Source: a virus. From it: a stretch of 26,039 bases of DNA. Shown one piece after another: positions 1-6,494 of the stretch. Made by a program: the position numbers and the translations under genes. Below the pieces are notes generated by a model that worked only from the letters and a program-made list of their open reading frames with translations, did no database searches and was not told the DNA's origin. Numbering within the stretch: position 1 is the stretch's first letter; every line of letters starts with the position of its first letter. The stretch spans positions 1-26,039 of the IMG/VR virus record IMGVR_UViG_3300030451_003662. One strand, given 5' to 3'.

Positions 1-40
1 ATTGTCAGCTATATAGGTTTTAAGATCTCGACACGCCCTC

Positions 41-202
41 CTATGTTGTTGCATCTAATCTGTCTAATAATGCCTTAAAATGCTTTATTTCGCCTCCTGC
101 CTGCATATAGTACTTTATATTATCAATGATAAATTTTTTATGCTTTTCGATGTTATATTTTTTTTGATCTCTCTTATAATAATATTTTGATTTCTCTGTC
201 AT
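41..202 (-). CDS. Small unknown protein, 53 aa
   Basis: I do not recognise this protein. It starts with an ATG whose bases overlap the TGA of the HNH gene (ATGA, 199-202), the same junction used by many neighbouring genes here, which is the main reason to believe it is real. The product is lysine- and tyrosine-rich, begins MTEKSKYYYKRD and looks fully helical, with no membrane segment or cysteine. It ends with ...LLDRLDATT. It is the last gene I can support on the left side of the window. The 40 bases beyond its stop are open but hold no gene start I trust. A small DNA- or protein-binding accessory role is possible, but nothing in the sequence shows it. Confidence 0.55.
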   Translation of the reverse strand: MTEKSKYYYKRDQKKYNIEKHKKFIIDNIKYYMQAGGEIKHFKALLDRLDATT

Positions 203-522
203 CTGAGCTTTATATTACGTCTGTATTCAACTCCTTCTCTCGAGCTTTTCTTAGCATGACAAGGATTGCATAAACTTTGTAGGTTGCTTGTATCAGTCTT
301 ATGTCCGCCTTGTGAAATTGGTTTTATATGATCTACACATTGTGCCGCAGTAACTTTGTTAGATCTGTTACAACTCTCGCATAATGGATTAGATTGTATA
401 TAAAAGTTTCTTATCGTCCGCCATAACTTCGACTGATAAAAGTTTGAATTATCGTATTGCCTTTTAGCTATATTTTTTTTTGGGATCCAATATCTTTTTG
501 GAGCTTTAGGTAATGTCGGCAT
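199..522 (-). CDS. HNH endonuclease
   Basis: A 107-residue HNH nuclease with a basic N-terminus. A CxxC pair (C48, C51) and a second pair (C85, C88) are placed to bind a structural zinc. The catalytic signature is D64-H65 in VDHIKP, N80 in SNLQSLC and H89 in NPCHAKK, giving the H-N-H triad in the usual order and spacing. Phage HNH proteins of this size act either as free-standing nucleases in DNA metabolism or as partners of the terminase in HK97-like cos packaging. Here it lies at the end of the early module with NinB-like and VRR-NUC genes, far from terL, so a recombination or DNA-processing role fits the context better. It overlaps the upstream gene by 17 bases and the downstream small gene by ATGA. 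Confidence 0.88.
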   Translation of the reverse strand: MPTLPKAPKRYWIPKKNIAKRQYDNSNFYQSKLWRTIRNFYIQSNPLCESCNRSNKVTAAQCVDHIKPISQGGHKTDTSNLQSLCNPCHAKKSSREGVEYRRNIKLR

Positions 523-781
523 CGTTCAATATTCTTTTTACTTGTGCAATTAATAAATCTTCTTCTCTTAGCTCTTCGCCTAAGGTTTTAAAAAATTTTA
601 AGATCTCTTCTCTTCTCCAATCATTTGAATTAGAGAAGCCAAGAAAAGTTAATAAATACATTGAGGTTAAAAATTCTTTTTCCTTACGCCATTCAAATTT
701 ATCAGAGAGCTCATCCATTGAATCTAAAACCTCATTTAACAATGTACAAAAAGCAAATCTAATTCTTTCGTCTTGATTCAT
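506..781 (-). CDS. Hypothetical protein, 91 aa
   Basis: I do not recognise this family. The protein is short, helical and acidic in its second half (EELREEDLLIAQ), with a hydrophobic middle (LTSMYLLTFLGF) that is too polar around it to be a convincing membrane segment. The ATG start overlaps the stop of the VRR-NUC gene as ATGA (778-781), and its end overlaps the HNH gene by 17 bases, so it is translated as part of the early operon between two nuclease genes. The position suggests an accessory role in DNA metabolism, but no motif supports a specific one. Confidence 0.7.
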   Translation of the reverse strand: MNQDERIRFAFCTLLNEVLDSMDELSDKFEWRKEKEFLTSMYLLTFLGFSNSNDWRREEILKFFKTLGEELREEDLLIAQVKRILNDADIT

Positions 782-1122
782 TTTCTTCTCTTTAAATATT
801 TATCTATCTCTCGTACAGTATTATCAAAACCCTTAGTAATTACGGCCCTATAACCTCTTTCGTTGAGATCTTCTATCCATTGCTTTTGATCTTTCGTAGC
901 ATATCCTTTTTCAGTCTTAATCTCTAAAAATAAGCCGTGATATTCTTTATTAGGCTCGCAGATCTGTATATCCGGAAAACCTTTTACGTATCCGGTACGT
1001 TTGCCTTTCACGGCCTGTTTAAAGCCTGTTCTTATGCCACCGAGTGAGGCACAATATCTAATATTGGGGTATTTCAGTTTAATGTAGTTAACTATCATTA
1101 TTTGTAATCGCTCCTCATTCAT
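778..1122 (-). CDS. VRR-NUC domain nuclease
   Basis: A 114-residue stand-alone VRR-NUC protein of the PD-(D/E)xK superfamily. The active-site residues are visible in order: an N-terminal glutamate (E3 or E4), P50-D51 in KGFPDIQI, E67-x-K69 in FLEIKTEKG, then Q79 in TKDQKQW, followed by the typical end of the fold (RGYRAVITKGFD). Phage VRR-NUC proteins are Mg-dependent nucleases linked to branched or junction DNA processing, and are about this length. It sits between the NinB-like gene (8-base overlap) and an unknown gene (ATGA overlap), so replication or recombination intermediates are the likely substrate. The family call is firm; the exact substrate is inferred. Confidence 0.9.
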   Translation of the reverse strand: MNEERLQIMIVNYIKLKYPNIRYCASLGGIRTGFKQAVKGKRTGYVKGFPDIQICEPNKEYHGLFLEIKTEKGYATKDQKQWIEDLNERGYRAVITKGFDNTVREIDKYLKRRK

Positions 1123-1498
1123 TTTTAGGTAACACTATATTGAATGTATCATTTGACCAAAAATATATATTTTCCATCAGTTGAGAAAATTCTTTTTTGC
1201 TAAGAGTTGTTGTACTCATCAACCTTACTTCTTTTTGGCCTTTTTCGTTTACTACGTCTTTTTTTAAGAATTTATATTTTATAAGCTGATTCATTTCATT
1301 TTTTTGGTATCCAAGCTCTGAAGAAAGTATATCGATCCAAACCCAATATAATGAATTTTGCTCAATAGTACGTTGCATTTCAACTTCACGGATCTTTAAA
1401 ACTATATTTTTGCCCTCAAAGTATTGTAGGCTTTTATTAAATTTTTCCTCGTTTTCAAGAATCAATTTTCCGTTTTCAATCTTGCCATAATTCTTCAT
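1115..1498 (-). CDS. NinB-like recombination protein (tentative)
   Basis: A 127-residue protein. The centre, RTIEQNSLYWVWIDILSSEL followed by GYQKNEMNQ (about residues 43-71), and the later TTTLSKKEFSQLMENIYFW resemble phage proteins annotated as NinB or recombination-mediator-like, which bind single-stranded DNA and help load recombinases. The N-terminal 40 residues form a short beta-rich lead-in (GKIENGKLILEN). It lies just before the VRR-NUC and HNH genes, a normal setting for this family. I assign it from the pattern around RTxxQNxLYWxW and from context. A generic early protein of unknown function is the alternative. Its first 23 bases overlap the end of the 36-residue membrane protein gene. 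Confidence 0.6.
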   Translation of the reverse strand: MKNYGKIENGKLILENEEKFNKSLQYFEGKNIVLKIREVEMQRTIEQNSLYWVWIDILSSELGYQKNEMNQLIKYKFLKKDVVNEKGQKEVRLMSTTTLSKKEFSQLMENIYFWSNDTFNIVLPKNE

Positions 1499-1586
1499 GC
1501 AGAAAATAAATTATAAAGCCGATTATCATCAATAAAACTATTGGAAAAAAGCATAGAGTGATAAATATGCGGCCTATTTCAATCAT
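1476..1586 (-). CDS. Single-pass membrane microprotein, 36 aa
   Basis: A very small reading frame whose ATG shares one base with the TAA stop of the upstream gene (TAATG at 1584-1588). This is a translation-coupled junction of the type used elsewhere in the genome. The product starts MIEIGRIF, has one long hydrophobic helix (about residues 7-29, including PIVLLMIIGFIIYF) and a short polar tail (HEELWQD). That is a clean single-pass membrane protein. It fills what would otherwise be an 87-base gap and overlaps the start of the NinB-like gene by 23 bases. Its role is unknown; small membrane proteins in early phage modules include superinfection-exclusion and host-takeover factors, but nothing here identifies one. 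Confidence 0.6.
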   Translation of the reverse strand: MIEIGRIFITLCFFPIVLLMIIGFIIYFLHEELWQD

Positions 1587-1996
1587 TATTCTATAAATTT
1601 AAGGATTTTTTTATTGTTCGTGAAAAGTGCTTTATTTTCTATTAACAAAGATTTGTTAGAAATTATATTTTTGATCTCCGGAGTTATCATATGATAATTT
1701 TCATCATTAAGATTATATAAAGCAAGATTAATAATTTGTTTCATTTCATTTAACCAACGGCCCCACGTGTGGGCATTAATAAATCCATCATGCTTATTTA
1801 TTCCGTTTTCAAAAGCCAATTCAACGGCCTCCCAAGTTAATTTATGGTAGCGGGTTTTTAGATCTTTCGCAAGCTTTTTTGCGAGTAACATAGTAGTCTC
1901 AGCCTCGTAATTATGCTGACCTAACGATATATATGAAGTGCTGAGGAGATCTATACATTTAATTTCTAAATCTTTTAATGATGAGTTTTTTATCAT
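1586..1996 (-). CDS. Hypothetical early protein, 136 aa
   Basis: I do not recognise this protein with confidence. The middle (WEAVELAFENGINKHDGFINAHTWGRWLNEMKQ, split here as WEAVELAFENGINK at about 55-68 and HTWGRWLNEMKQ at about 76-87) looks like a helical domain that often follows replisome-organizer genes in phages of Bacteroidota. The remaining C-terminal third is helical and lysine-rich. It overlaps the replisome-organizer-like gene by ATGA (1993-1996), which fits a partner in replication initiation such as a helicase loader. There is no Walker A motif, so it is not an AAA+ loader. Function is inferred from position only. Confidence 0.65.
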   Translation of the reverse strand: MIKNSSLKDLEIKCIDLLSTSYISLGQHNYEAETTMLLAKKLAKDLKTRYHKLTWEAVELAFENGINKHDGFINAHTWGRWLNEMKQIINLALYNLNDENYHMITPEIKNIISNKSLLIENKALFTNNKKILKFIE

Positions 1997-2634
1997 TTTC
2001 TTGATTTTTTTAATAGTTCCTTCGCTTTTAGATTTGTTGATATATGCTTATGTATTTGGCTTTTCGAGGCCTTTTTTGATTCTCTTAATTCCCAAGTTCT
2101 TATTGCGGCCTTATAATCTTTCATTTTTGTTTTGCCGATTAACCAACCTTTAGATTCATAATAATTAAAAAAAGCTTCCGGATCTACGTTATTAGATCTT
2201 TCATTACAATAATCTCTAATTTCTTCAATTTTCGGTTTTTTGAATCTAATATTATCTATTGATATTTTATTGTTTGATACTTTATTATTTATAGTATTAT
2301 ATTGTTTTAGGTTTTCCGTATTCGGGTTTTCGGTTAACGGCTTTTGCGGATCCTCAAAAACTATATATTGATAGCCGGCAAACTGAGTACCATTTCTTAA
2401 TAATTCTCGTTTTATATACCCTTGCTCGATCAGTTCAATAATCGTTGATGAAATTGAGGTTTTACCCTCTTTACATATTTTTGAGAGGCCACTTATCGAT
2501 AATTGCCAATGAGTAGATAAAGATAAGATCAAGCTCAGAAGCCCCTTCGCTTTTAAACTAAGATTCTTATTTTTATAGATCCTATTACATATAGTCGTGT
2601 AATCTTGAGATTTTATTACTCTTATTACTTCCAT
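1993..2634 (-). CDS. Winged-helix replisome organizer-like protein
   Basis: About 213 residues in two parts joined by a polar, asparagine-rich linker (about 105-125). The N-terminal part (DYTTICNRIYKNKNLSLKAK then LLSLILSLSTHWQLSISGLS) is the winged-helix domain found in phage and plasmid replication initiators. The C-terminal part (KKPKIEEIRDYCNER, AFFNYYESKGWLIGKTKMKD, YKAAIRTWE) is the small domain seen at the end of many phage replisome organizers. The likely role is origin binding and helicase loading. I prefer the ATG at 2634, giving a TGATG junction with the upstream stop; a GTG three bases earlier (2637) is also possible. No helicase or primase gene is visible in the window. Confidence 0.75.
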   Translation of the reverse strand: MEVIRVIKSQDYTTICNRIYKNKNLSLKAKGLLSLILSLSTHWQLSISGLSKICKEGKTSISSTIIELIEQGYIKRELLRNGTQFAGYQYIVFEDPQKPLTENPNTENLKQYNTINNKVSNNKISIDNIRFKKPKIEEIRDYCNERSNNVDPEAFFNYYESKGWLIGKTKMKDYKAAIRTWELRESKKASKSQIHKHISTNLKAKELLKKSRK

Positions 2635-3005
2635 CACTCAAATAAAGTTGTTTGACCTGTACCTCCAAACATTATGGATTGCTGCTCTAAAGCGTTTAAT
2701 ACTTTAACTTGAGTGTATATTCTTTGTTTTAGGCTAATAATACACTCCTCAAGCTCTTTTAGATCTTTTGCTATATAATATCCGTTTTTTGCCGAACAAA
2801 CGCCGAAGATCAAATTATTAACTCTTATGTGGCTAATAATTTTTCTTACTCGTGGAGCTGAAAGATCTAAGGCCTCACAAATTTTATCAGACTTTACGGC
2901 CTGTTGTTTGCCCTTTTTTGTATTCAACCCCTTTATTATAATTGGTAATAACTCTTTTTCTTGATCTGTCAATTCAAAAGTTATTTCTTCAAAGTTTTTT
3001 AACAT
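2634..3005 (-). CDS. Winged-helix protein with clamp-binding-like tail
   Basis: A 123-residue protein. Residues about 10-80 form a small winged-helix domain (ELTDQEKELLPIIIKGLNTK, then KSDKICEALDLSAPRVRKII as the probable recognition helix, then a GYYIAKD wing). Next comes a helix that may form a coiled coil (about 84-108). The last residues are GQTTLFE; QTTLF fits the QxxLF pattern of bacterial sliding-clamp binding peptides, which usually lie at an exposed terminus as here. A clamp-recruited DNA-binding factor of the replication module is therefore possible, but that is inference from a five-residue motif. It starts 3 bases after the stop of the SSB-like gene. Confidence 0.72.
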   Translation of the reverse strand: MLKNFEEITFELTDQEKELLPIIIKGLNTKKGKQQAVKSDKICEALDLSAPRVRKIISHIRVNNLIFGVCSAKNGYYIAKDLKELEECIISLKQRIYTQVKVLNALEQQSIMFGGTGQTTLFE

Positions 3006-3008
3006 AAA

Positions 3009-3407
3009 TTAAAATGGTAAATTTTCGCTTGAATCGATCCTTTGAATATATTTATCGTGCATAACAAAAGCAACAAATTTCTCTGCAAGCTTTATAACAT
3101 CATTCGAATCTCCGCCATTTGCTATTATAAAGTCTGTAGCACATTTTAAAGAAGATTGACGACATATTAACTCCTCTTTGTCAGATCCTCTATTATTGCT
3201 TTTTGCATAAGATTTTTCATAATTTGTTATAATCTTCAAACTGCCTTTTTCATTTATATTATAATCTATCTCTTGACCTATCGATAAACCGGAATCATCC
3301 CTCTTTTTATATAGTTTTCCAATATCTCCGTTATCTAATTCGATCTCAAATTTATAAAGATCATTCCAAGTACCATCACCGGTAATTTTTTTTACTTTTG
3401 ATTTCAT
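3009..3407 (-). CDS. Possible single-stranded DNA-binding protein
   Basis: A 132-residue protein. The first about 60 residues look like a small beta barrel (KKITGDGTWNDLYKFEIELD, then GKLYKKRDDSGLSIGQEIDY), compatible with an OB fold. After a polar linker comes a helical segment (RQSSLKCATDFIIANGG then VIKLAEKFVAFV), and the protein ends in a polar tail finishing ENLPF. Bacterial and phage SSBs end in an acidic tip with a terminal proline and phenylalanine (for example DDDIPF), so this terminus is suggestive. The position in the replication module agrees. I cannot confirm the fold from sequence alone; an unknown early protein remains possible. It overlaps the upstream gene by ATGA. Confidence 0.6.
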   Translation of the reverse strand: MKSKVKKITGDGTWNDLYKFEIELDNGDIGKLYKKRDDSGLSIGQEIDYNINEKGSLKIITNYEKSYAKSNNRGSDKEELICRQSSLKCATDFIIANGGDSNDVIKLAEKFVAFVMHDKYIQRIDSSENLPF

Positions 3408-3772
3408 CCTCTTATTTCTATAATTAATACTTCATTTTTTTTCTCTTGATATAGATCTAAATAGTAATCTTTTTTTTCGCTCTTTTGCAGATCAAACTCA
3501 TAGCATTCGTCAAAATGCCACCCGATTTTATTTTTTTCGGCCTTGAAGTCTTTAAGCTGCTTTTCAGTTCCTATTAATCTATAATATCCCTCTGATTCTG
3601 CAACGTCAAAATATTGCAAACCCGATATTGGATCTATCATACTTGTAGATTTTTGAGAAGCATTTTTAATTGTCCAATCCTCTGCAATAATCAAAAGATC
3701 ATCATCACTAATATTTATATGCTTATCGCCTAATGCTTTATCAAGCTTATTTTTAAGTTTCTTTTTTTTCAT
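3404..3772 (-). CDS. Hypothetical early protein, 122 aa
   Basis: Not recognised. The N-terminus is strongly basic (MKKKKLKNKLDKALGDK). The rest is mixed alpha/beta with many acidic and aromatic residues (EGYYRLIGTEKQLKDFKAEK, WHFDECYEFD, YYLDLYQEKK). It has no membrane segment, no zinc-type cysteine pair and no catalytic motif I can name. Its start and stop both overlap neighbours as ATGA, so it is part of the same early transcription and translation unit. Confidence 0.7.
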   Translation of the reverse strand: MKKKKLKNKLDKALGDKHINISDDDLLIIAEDWTIKNASQKSTSMIDPISGLQYFDVAESEGYYRLIGTEKQLKDFKAEKNKIGWHFDECYEFDLQKSEKKDYYLDLYQEKKNEVLIIEIRG

Positions 3773-4047
3773 ATTATTAAATCGTTAATTATTTTATACA
3801 TTAAATAACCCAATAGAAAAGACAAAGTGCACATGACAAAATAAAATTGAATCGAGTCGATCCATTTCCATATGCGGTTTTTGTAATAAGTTTCTATTTT
3901 ATATTTATTTGTGGGTTGATTGAAGTTTGAGGGACACCGAAAAAAAGTATTCAGCTCCCTCTCTGTTAATTTATCAGCAACTATTTGGCCGGTAAAATCG
4001 TTTATCACTTTATGATATTTTTTTTGACTGAGAAGATCTGATTTCAT
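3769..4047 (-). CDS. Hypothetical protein with C-terminal membrane anchor
   Basis: A 92-residue protein of unknown function. About two thirds is polar and basic (QKKYHKVINDFTGQ, NKYKIETYYKNRIWKW). One strong hydrophobic helix follows near the C-terminus (about residues 66-90, including FYFVMCTLSFLLGYLMY), giving a tail-anchored topology with the N-terminal domain probably in the cytoplasm. It lies second in the early operon, with ATGA overlaps on both sides. Early tail-anchored phage proteins sometimes interfere with host envelope functions or superinfection, but nothing here points to one target. Confidence 0.7.
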   Translation of the reverse strand: MKSDLLSQKKYHKVINDFTGQIVADKLTERELNTFFRCPSNFNQPTNKYKIETYYKNRIWKWIDSIQFYFVMCTLSFLLGYLMYKIINDLII

Positions 4048-4367
4048 GATGCTAATTGTTTAGTTCTTAATTCATCTAATTTTTTCTCAGCCTCATCATA
4101 ATCATCAAAAAAATACTCTTCTCCTGTATCAAAATCAGTTACTAAACATTCGACCGATCGACCGAAACAAGAGCATATTTGTATATCATTTTCTAAAGCA
4201 ATATATACATATCCTGTATTTATGTTAAATCCTGTTGCGAATATATCGGGCATTTCTTGAGGAGACAAGTAAGATGTCAAGAAGCCATAAGCTTCTATTA
4301 CTTTAAACATTGATTTTTTATCTAACGATCCCATTTTATTAAGATCAAAGGTAATTGTGTTTTCCAT
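4044..4367 (-). CDS. First gene of the early operon, hypothetical, 107 aa
   Basis: Not recognised. The protein is acidic, with a C-terminal run DTGEEYFFDDYDEAEKKLDE. The middle has a cysteine pair (CSCFGRSVEC) inside what looks like a beta-rich fold. It is the first gene after the 157-base intergenic region and so would be translated first from any promoter there. It overlaps the next gene by ATGA. Small acidic first genes in phage early operons are often host-takeover, anti-defence or regulatory proteins; that is only a positional argument. Confidence 0.7.
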   Translation of the reverse strand: MENTITFDLNKMGSLDKKSMFKVIEAYGFLTSYLSPQEMPDIFATGFNINTGYVYIALENDIQICSCFGRSVECLVTDFDTGEEYFFDDYDEAEKKLDELRTKQLAS

Positions 4368-4524
4368 TTGTTTGTGTGTTTTTGATTATAAAGCTAATAT
4401 CTAAAATATTTTTTAATTGACAAAAAAAAAGAGAGAAAAAGAGAGGAGAAAATAAGTATTACTAGAGTGATTATGAAAAGTGAGGACTCCTCCCTTCTTC
4501 TACAAAAACACAATATATGCAAAT
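4368..4524. other. Intergenic region between late and early modules
   Basis: The longest gene-free stretch of the window. Reading on the plus strand it holds an AT-rich segment next to the early operon, a 31-base polypurine run at 4422-4452 containing the mirror repeat GAGAGAAAAAGAGAG (4431-4445), and an imperfect hairpin at 4478-4496. A TAnnTTTG-type element on the minus strand (TAAATTTG) lies at 4520-4527, just inside the end of the phosphoesterase gene. It is the natural place for a promoter of the early operon, and possibly for a replication origin. I see no reading frame in it on either strand that I would call a gene. Confidence 0.6.
4478..4496 (-). terminator. Weak hairpin after the phosphoesterase gene
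   Basis: On the minus strand this reads AAGGGAGG, AGT, CCTCACTT: an 8-base stem with one mismatch and a 3-base loop, followed by a short T-rich run (TTTTC overlapping the stem end). It sits 28 bases after the stop of the metallophosphoesterase gene, where a terminator separating late from early transcription would be expected. The T-run is short, so termination would be weak. Confidence 0.3.
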
Positions 4525-4527
4525 TTA
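4520..4527 (-). promoter_or_regulatory. Possible Bacteroidota-type -7 element (TAAATTTG)
   Basis: On the minus strand the octamer TAAATTTG matches the Bacteroidota sigma-factor -7 consensus TAnnTTTG exactly. It overlaps the stop codon of the phosphoesterase gene and would start transcription near 4513, giving a leader of about 145 bases before the early operon. I see no TTTG-type -33 element at the right distance upstream, so the call is weak. Confidence 0.25.
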
Positions 4528-5751
4528 TATAATAATTTCGAAAATAGTCTGCTTTTTTTGGGTTTTCGATAAGCTTTTAGCATTATATGATGCTAACTCA
4601 AGATCTATATCATAACCCTCAAAATCACTATCTTGTAGATCTATCCGAATATCGTGCCTCCCTTCATTAGTCATAACATATATATTTTGTGAAGCCCTTG
4701 AGCTGAGATTAAGAGCGTTTTCGCTATAAGCATTAGCCCCAACAAGTGAACTGGATCGACTCCAAAAATCAGTTATACAAGCTTCGTGTAAGTGGCCGCA
4801 AATCATAAAATCTATATCTATTCCCTTACGGCTAAATTTAGAGATCATTTTAGCAATTATACTTCCGTTCATTTTTCCAAGTTGATGCCCATGAATCATT
4901 AAAACATTTCGGCCGGCTACTTTAATTACTAATTCATTTGGATTCCCATTAATAAAAGTGCAATCCGGTAAAATCAACTTTAAGATCTCAAATATTGTAA
5001 AATCATAATTATCACTAGCAACTATATCAACCCACCCTAATTCTTGAGTTACTCTTGATTCGTTTCCGGTAACACAAGCTATTGTTACATTTTTATTTCT
5101 TCCTATATCGTTTATAAAATGCTTTAATAGATGAACTGAGAGAAATGTAGCTTTAGCTCGGTTAGAACTCATAGCAAGCTTCTCATCAAGCCTGCGATCG
5201 CTATTCATTAAATCACCGGTTATTGCAACTAATATATTTTCAGCCTCATAAAATTCTATGTATCTCTTAATATGAAAAGCGAATTTTTGTAATCTCTGAG
5301 AGGCTATCCTAAAATCATATTTATTGGTATCAAGATCTACAAGCTCGTTAAAATGAGTATCAGATAAGTGAACAATAAGAGCTCCGTTTACATCATATTT
5401 AATATCTTTTGTAATCGTTTTTAAAGAGTTTTCTTTTAAAAGCATTACTAATTGCTTATTGTATTCCTCAACTGCATTTTCAACCCTAGCGTGCTCCCTA
5501 AAAGATTTGTTATGTATTCGGTTAAGATCTTGGTGCCTTTGCTTTTGCTTAGCTAATCTTACATTACTTTCAATGATTTCTTTATCAGCTAATTGATATT
5601 TAACTATCCTTGCAACCTCTTTTCTGAAATAGTCTTTTGTTACGTTTAGATCATATGTTTCAATCAGTTTCTGAGCTATTGTTGCATAACCATACCCCTC
5701 TTGCCATAGGCTATAAATATCATCAATATATTCTTTATATCTACTTATCAT
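4525..5751 (-). CDS. HTH-metallophosphoesterase (calcineurin-like)
   Basis: A 408-residue protein. Residues 1-50 look like a helix-turn-helix (LWQEGYGYATIAQKLIETYD), 55-105 like a charged coiled coil, and about 122-345 is a calcineurin-like phosphoesterase domain. Metal-binding motifs appear in order: D131-x-H133 (LSDTHFN), G179-D180 (TGDLMNS), G229-N230 (TGNESR), H287-G-H289 (MIHGHQ) and G319-H-L-H322 (ICGHLHE). The third motif has Glu where the canonical GNH has His. Such proteins occur in phages as nucleases or phosphodiesterases acting on DNA, RNA or nucleotides; the substrate is unknown here. It overlaps the holin-like gene by 11 bases and ends the late transcript. The DNA-binding N-terminus suggests action on nucleic acid. 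Confidence 0.85.
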   Translation of the reverse strand: MISRYKEYIDDIYSLWQEGYGYATIAQKLIETYDLNVTKDYFRKEVARIVKYQLADKEIIESNVRLAKQKQRHQDLNRIHNKSFREHARVENAVEEYNKQLVMLLKENSLKTITKDIKYDVNGALIVHLSDTHFNELVDLDTNKYDFRIASQRLQKFAFHIKRYIEFYEAENILVAITGDLMNSDRRLDEKLAMSSNRAKATFLSVHLLKHFINDIGRNKNVTIACVTGNESRVTQELGWVDIVASDNYDFTIFEILKLILPDCTFINGNPNELVIKVAGRNVLMIHGHQLGKMNGSIIAKMISKFSRKGIDIDFMICGHLHEACITDFWSRSSSLVGANAYSENALNLSSRASQNIYVMTNEGRHDIRIDLQDSDFEGYDIDLELASYNAKSLSKTQKKQTIFEIII

Positions 5752-6145
5752 TTAGCCTTTTTATCTTTTCGAAAGATCGGCCACCAAAATAAGCTCCAAT
5801 AATAGTAATTAAAATTATTTGTAATAGATCAATCCAATTTTGTTTTACCTCAAATTCAATAAAACCGGAGTCAATAAATATTAAAATTAAAGTGCAAAAA
5901 ACTAAAAAAATTAAGGTAAGAGGCCTTATATTTTTTGAAAGCCAAGAATCACTATTCATATCTTGCTCCCATCTTTTTGAAACTTCAATTTGTAAGCTTT
6001 TTTCGAAGTTTAATAAAAGATCTTCTAATTTTCTTTTAGCTTCTAATTTTTCTTCTTTTGTTGTAGTCAAATCGTCTACAACTGAGCCAACTTCTTTTAC
6101 AAGATCCGTTGCACCCTTACTAAATAATTTTGTGAATATGCTCAT
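5741..6145 (-). CDS. Holin-like membrane protein (gene-transfer-agent 3TM holin type)
   Basis: A 134-residue protein with a cytoplasmic-looking N-terminal half rich in charged helix (VDDLTTTKEEKLEAKRKLED). It is followed by W-x-K-x-x-R-P (residues SWLSKNIRPLT), a first membrane helix (LIFLVFCTLILIFIDS), a polar loop and a second membrane helix (LLQIILITIIGAYFGG) leading to a basic tail. This layout, including the SKNIRPL motif before the first membrane helix, is that of the phage holins related to gene-transfer-agent release proteins. It directly follows the M15 peptidase gene, as expected for a lysis cassette. It probably permits endolysin release through the inner membrane. Two other small membrane proteins nearby compete for the holin role. 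Confidence 0.72.
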   Translation of the reverse strand: MSIFTKLFSKGATDLVKEVGSVVDDLTTTKEEKLEAKRKLEDLLLNFEKSLQIEVSKRWEQDMNSDSWLSKNIRPLTLIFLVFCTLILIFIDSGFIEFEVKQNWIDLLQIILITIIGAYFGGRSFEKIKRLNDK

Positions 6146-6146
6146 T

Positions 6147-6494
6147 TTAATATAAAAAAATTACTCCCTCAACCTTTTTTGGATCGTTATCAGCGTGTAC
6201 AAATTTAGGATGTATTCCAATACGAGTAAAGCCGGCCTCCATCAATCCATATATTATTCTTGCTCTGTTACGGCTACTCTCACAAAATATATCGGCCGCA
6301 TAGCCTTTTAAGTGTGATGAGTTAAGTTTACCGCCCGCTTTTAGATTGCATTCTTCACACCTCGTACCGCTTGTAATCTTGTAAGCAATTCCACTATATC
6401 CCCTTGCATGATCTAACATCTTTAACGTATCTTCATTCATGTTATTTAAACCACAACAAGAGCAAGAAAACTCTTTTTTGTCAAAATATTTCAT
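6147..6494 (-). CDS. M15-family peptidase endolysin
   Basis: A 115-residue D,D- or L,D-carboxypeptidase-type enzyme (peptidase M15 group) that cleaves peptidoglycan peptide stems. The N-terminus has the common FSCSCCGLN cluster (C11, C13, C14). Zinc ligands are visible as H61 and D68 in SSHLKGYAADIF (the SxHxxGxAxD motif) and H100 in FVHADND, where D102 may also take part. The length matches single-domain phage enzymes of this family. There is no signal peptide, so it depends on a holin. It overlaps the upstream membrane protein gene by ATGA and is followed one base later by the holin-like gene, forming a compact lysis cassette. Confidence 0.92.
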   Translation of the reverse strand: MKYFDKKEFSCSCCGLNNMNEDTLKMLDHARGYSGIAYKITSGTRCEECNLKAGGKLNSSHLKGYAADIFCESSRNRARIIYGLMEAGFTRIGIHPKFVHADNDPKKVEGVIFLY

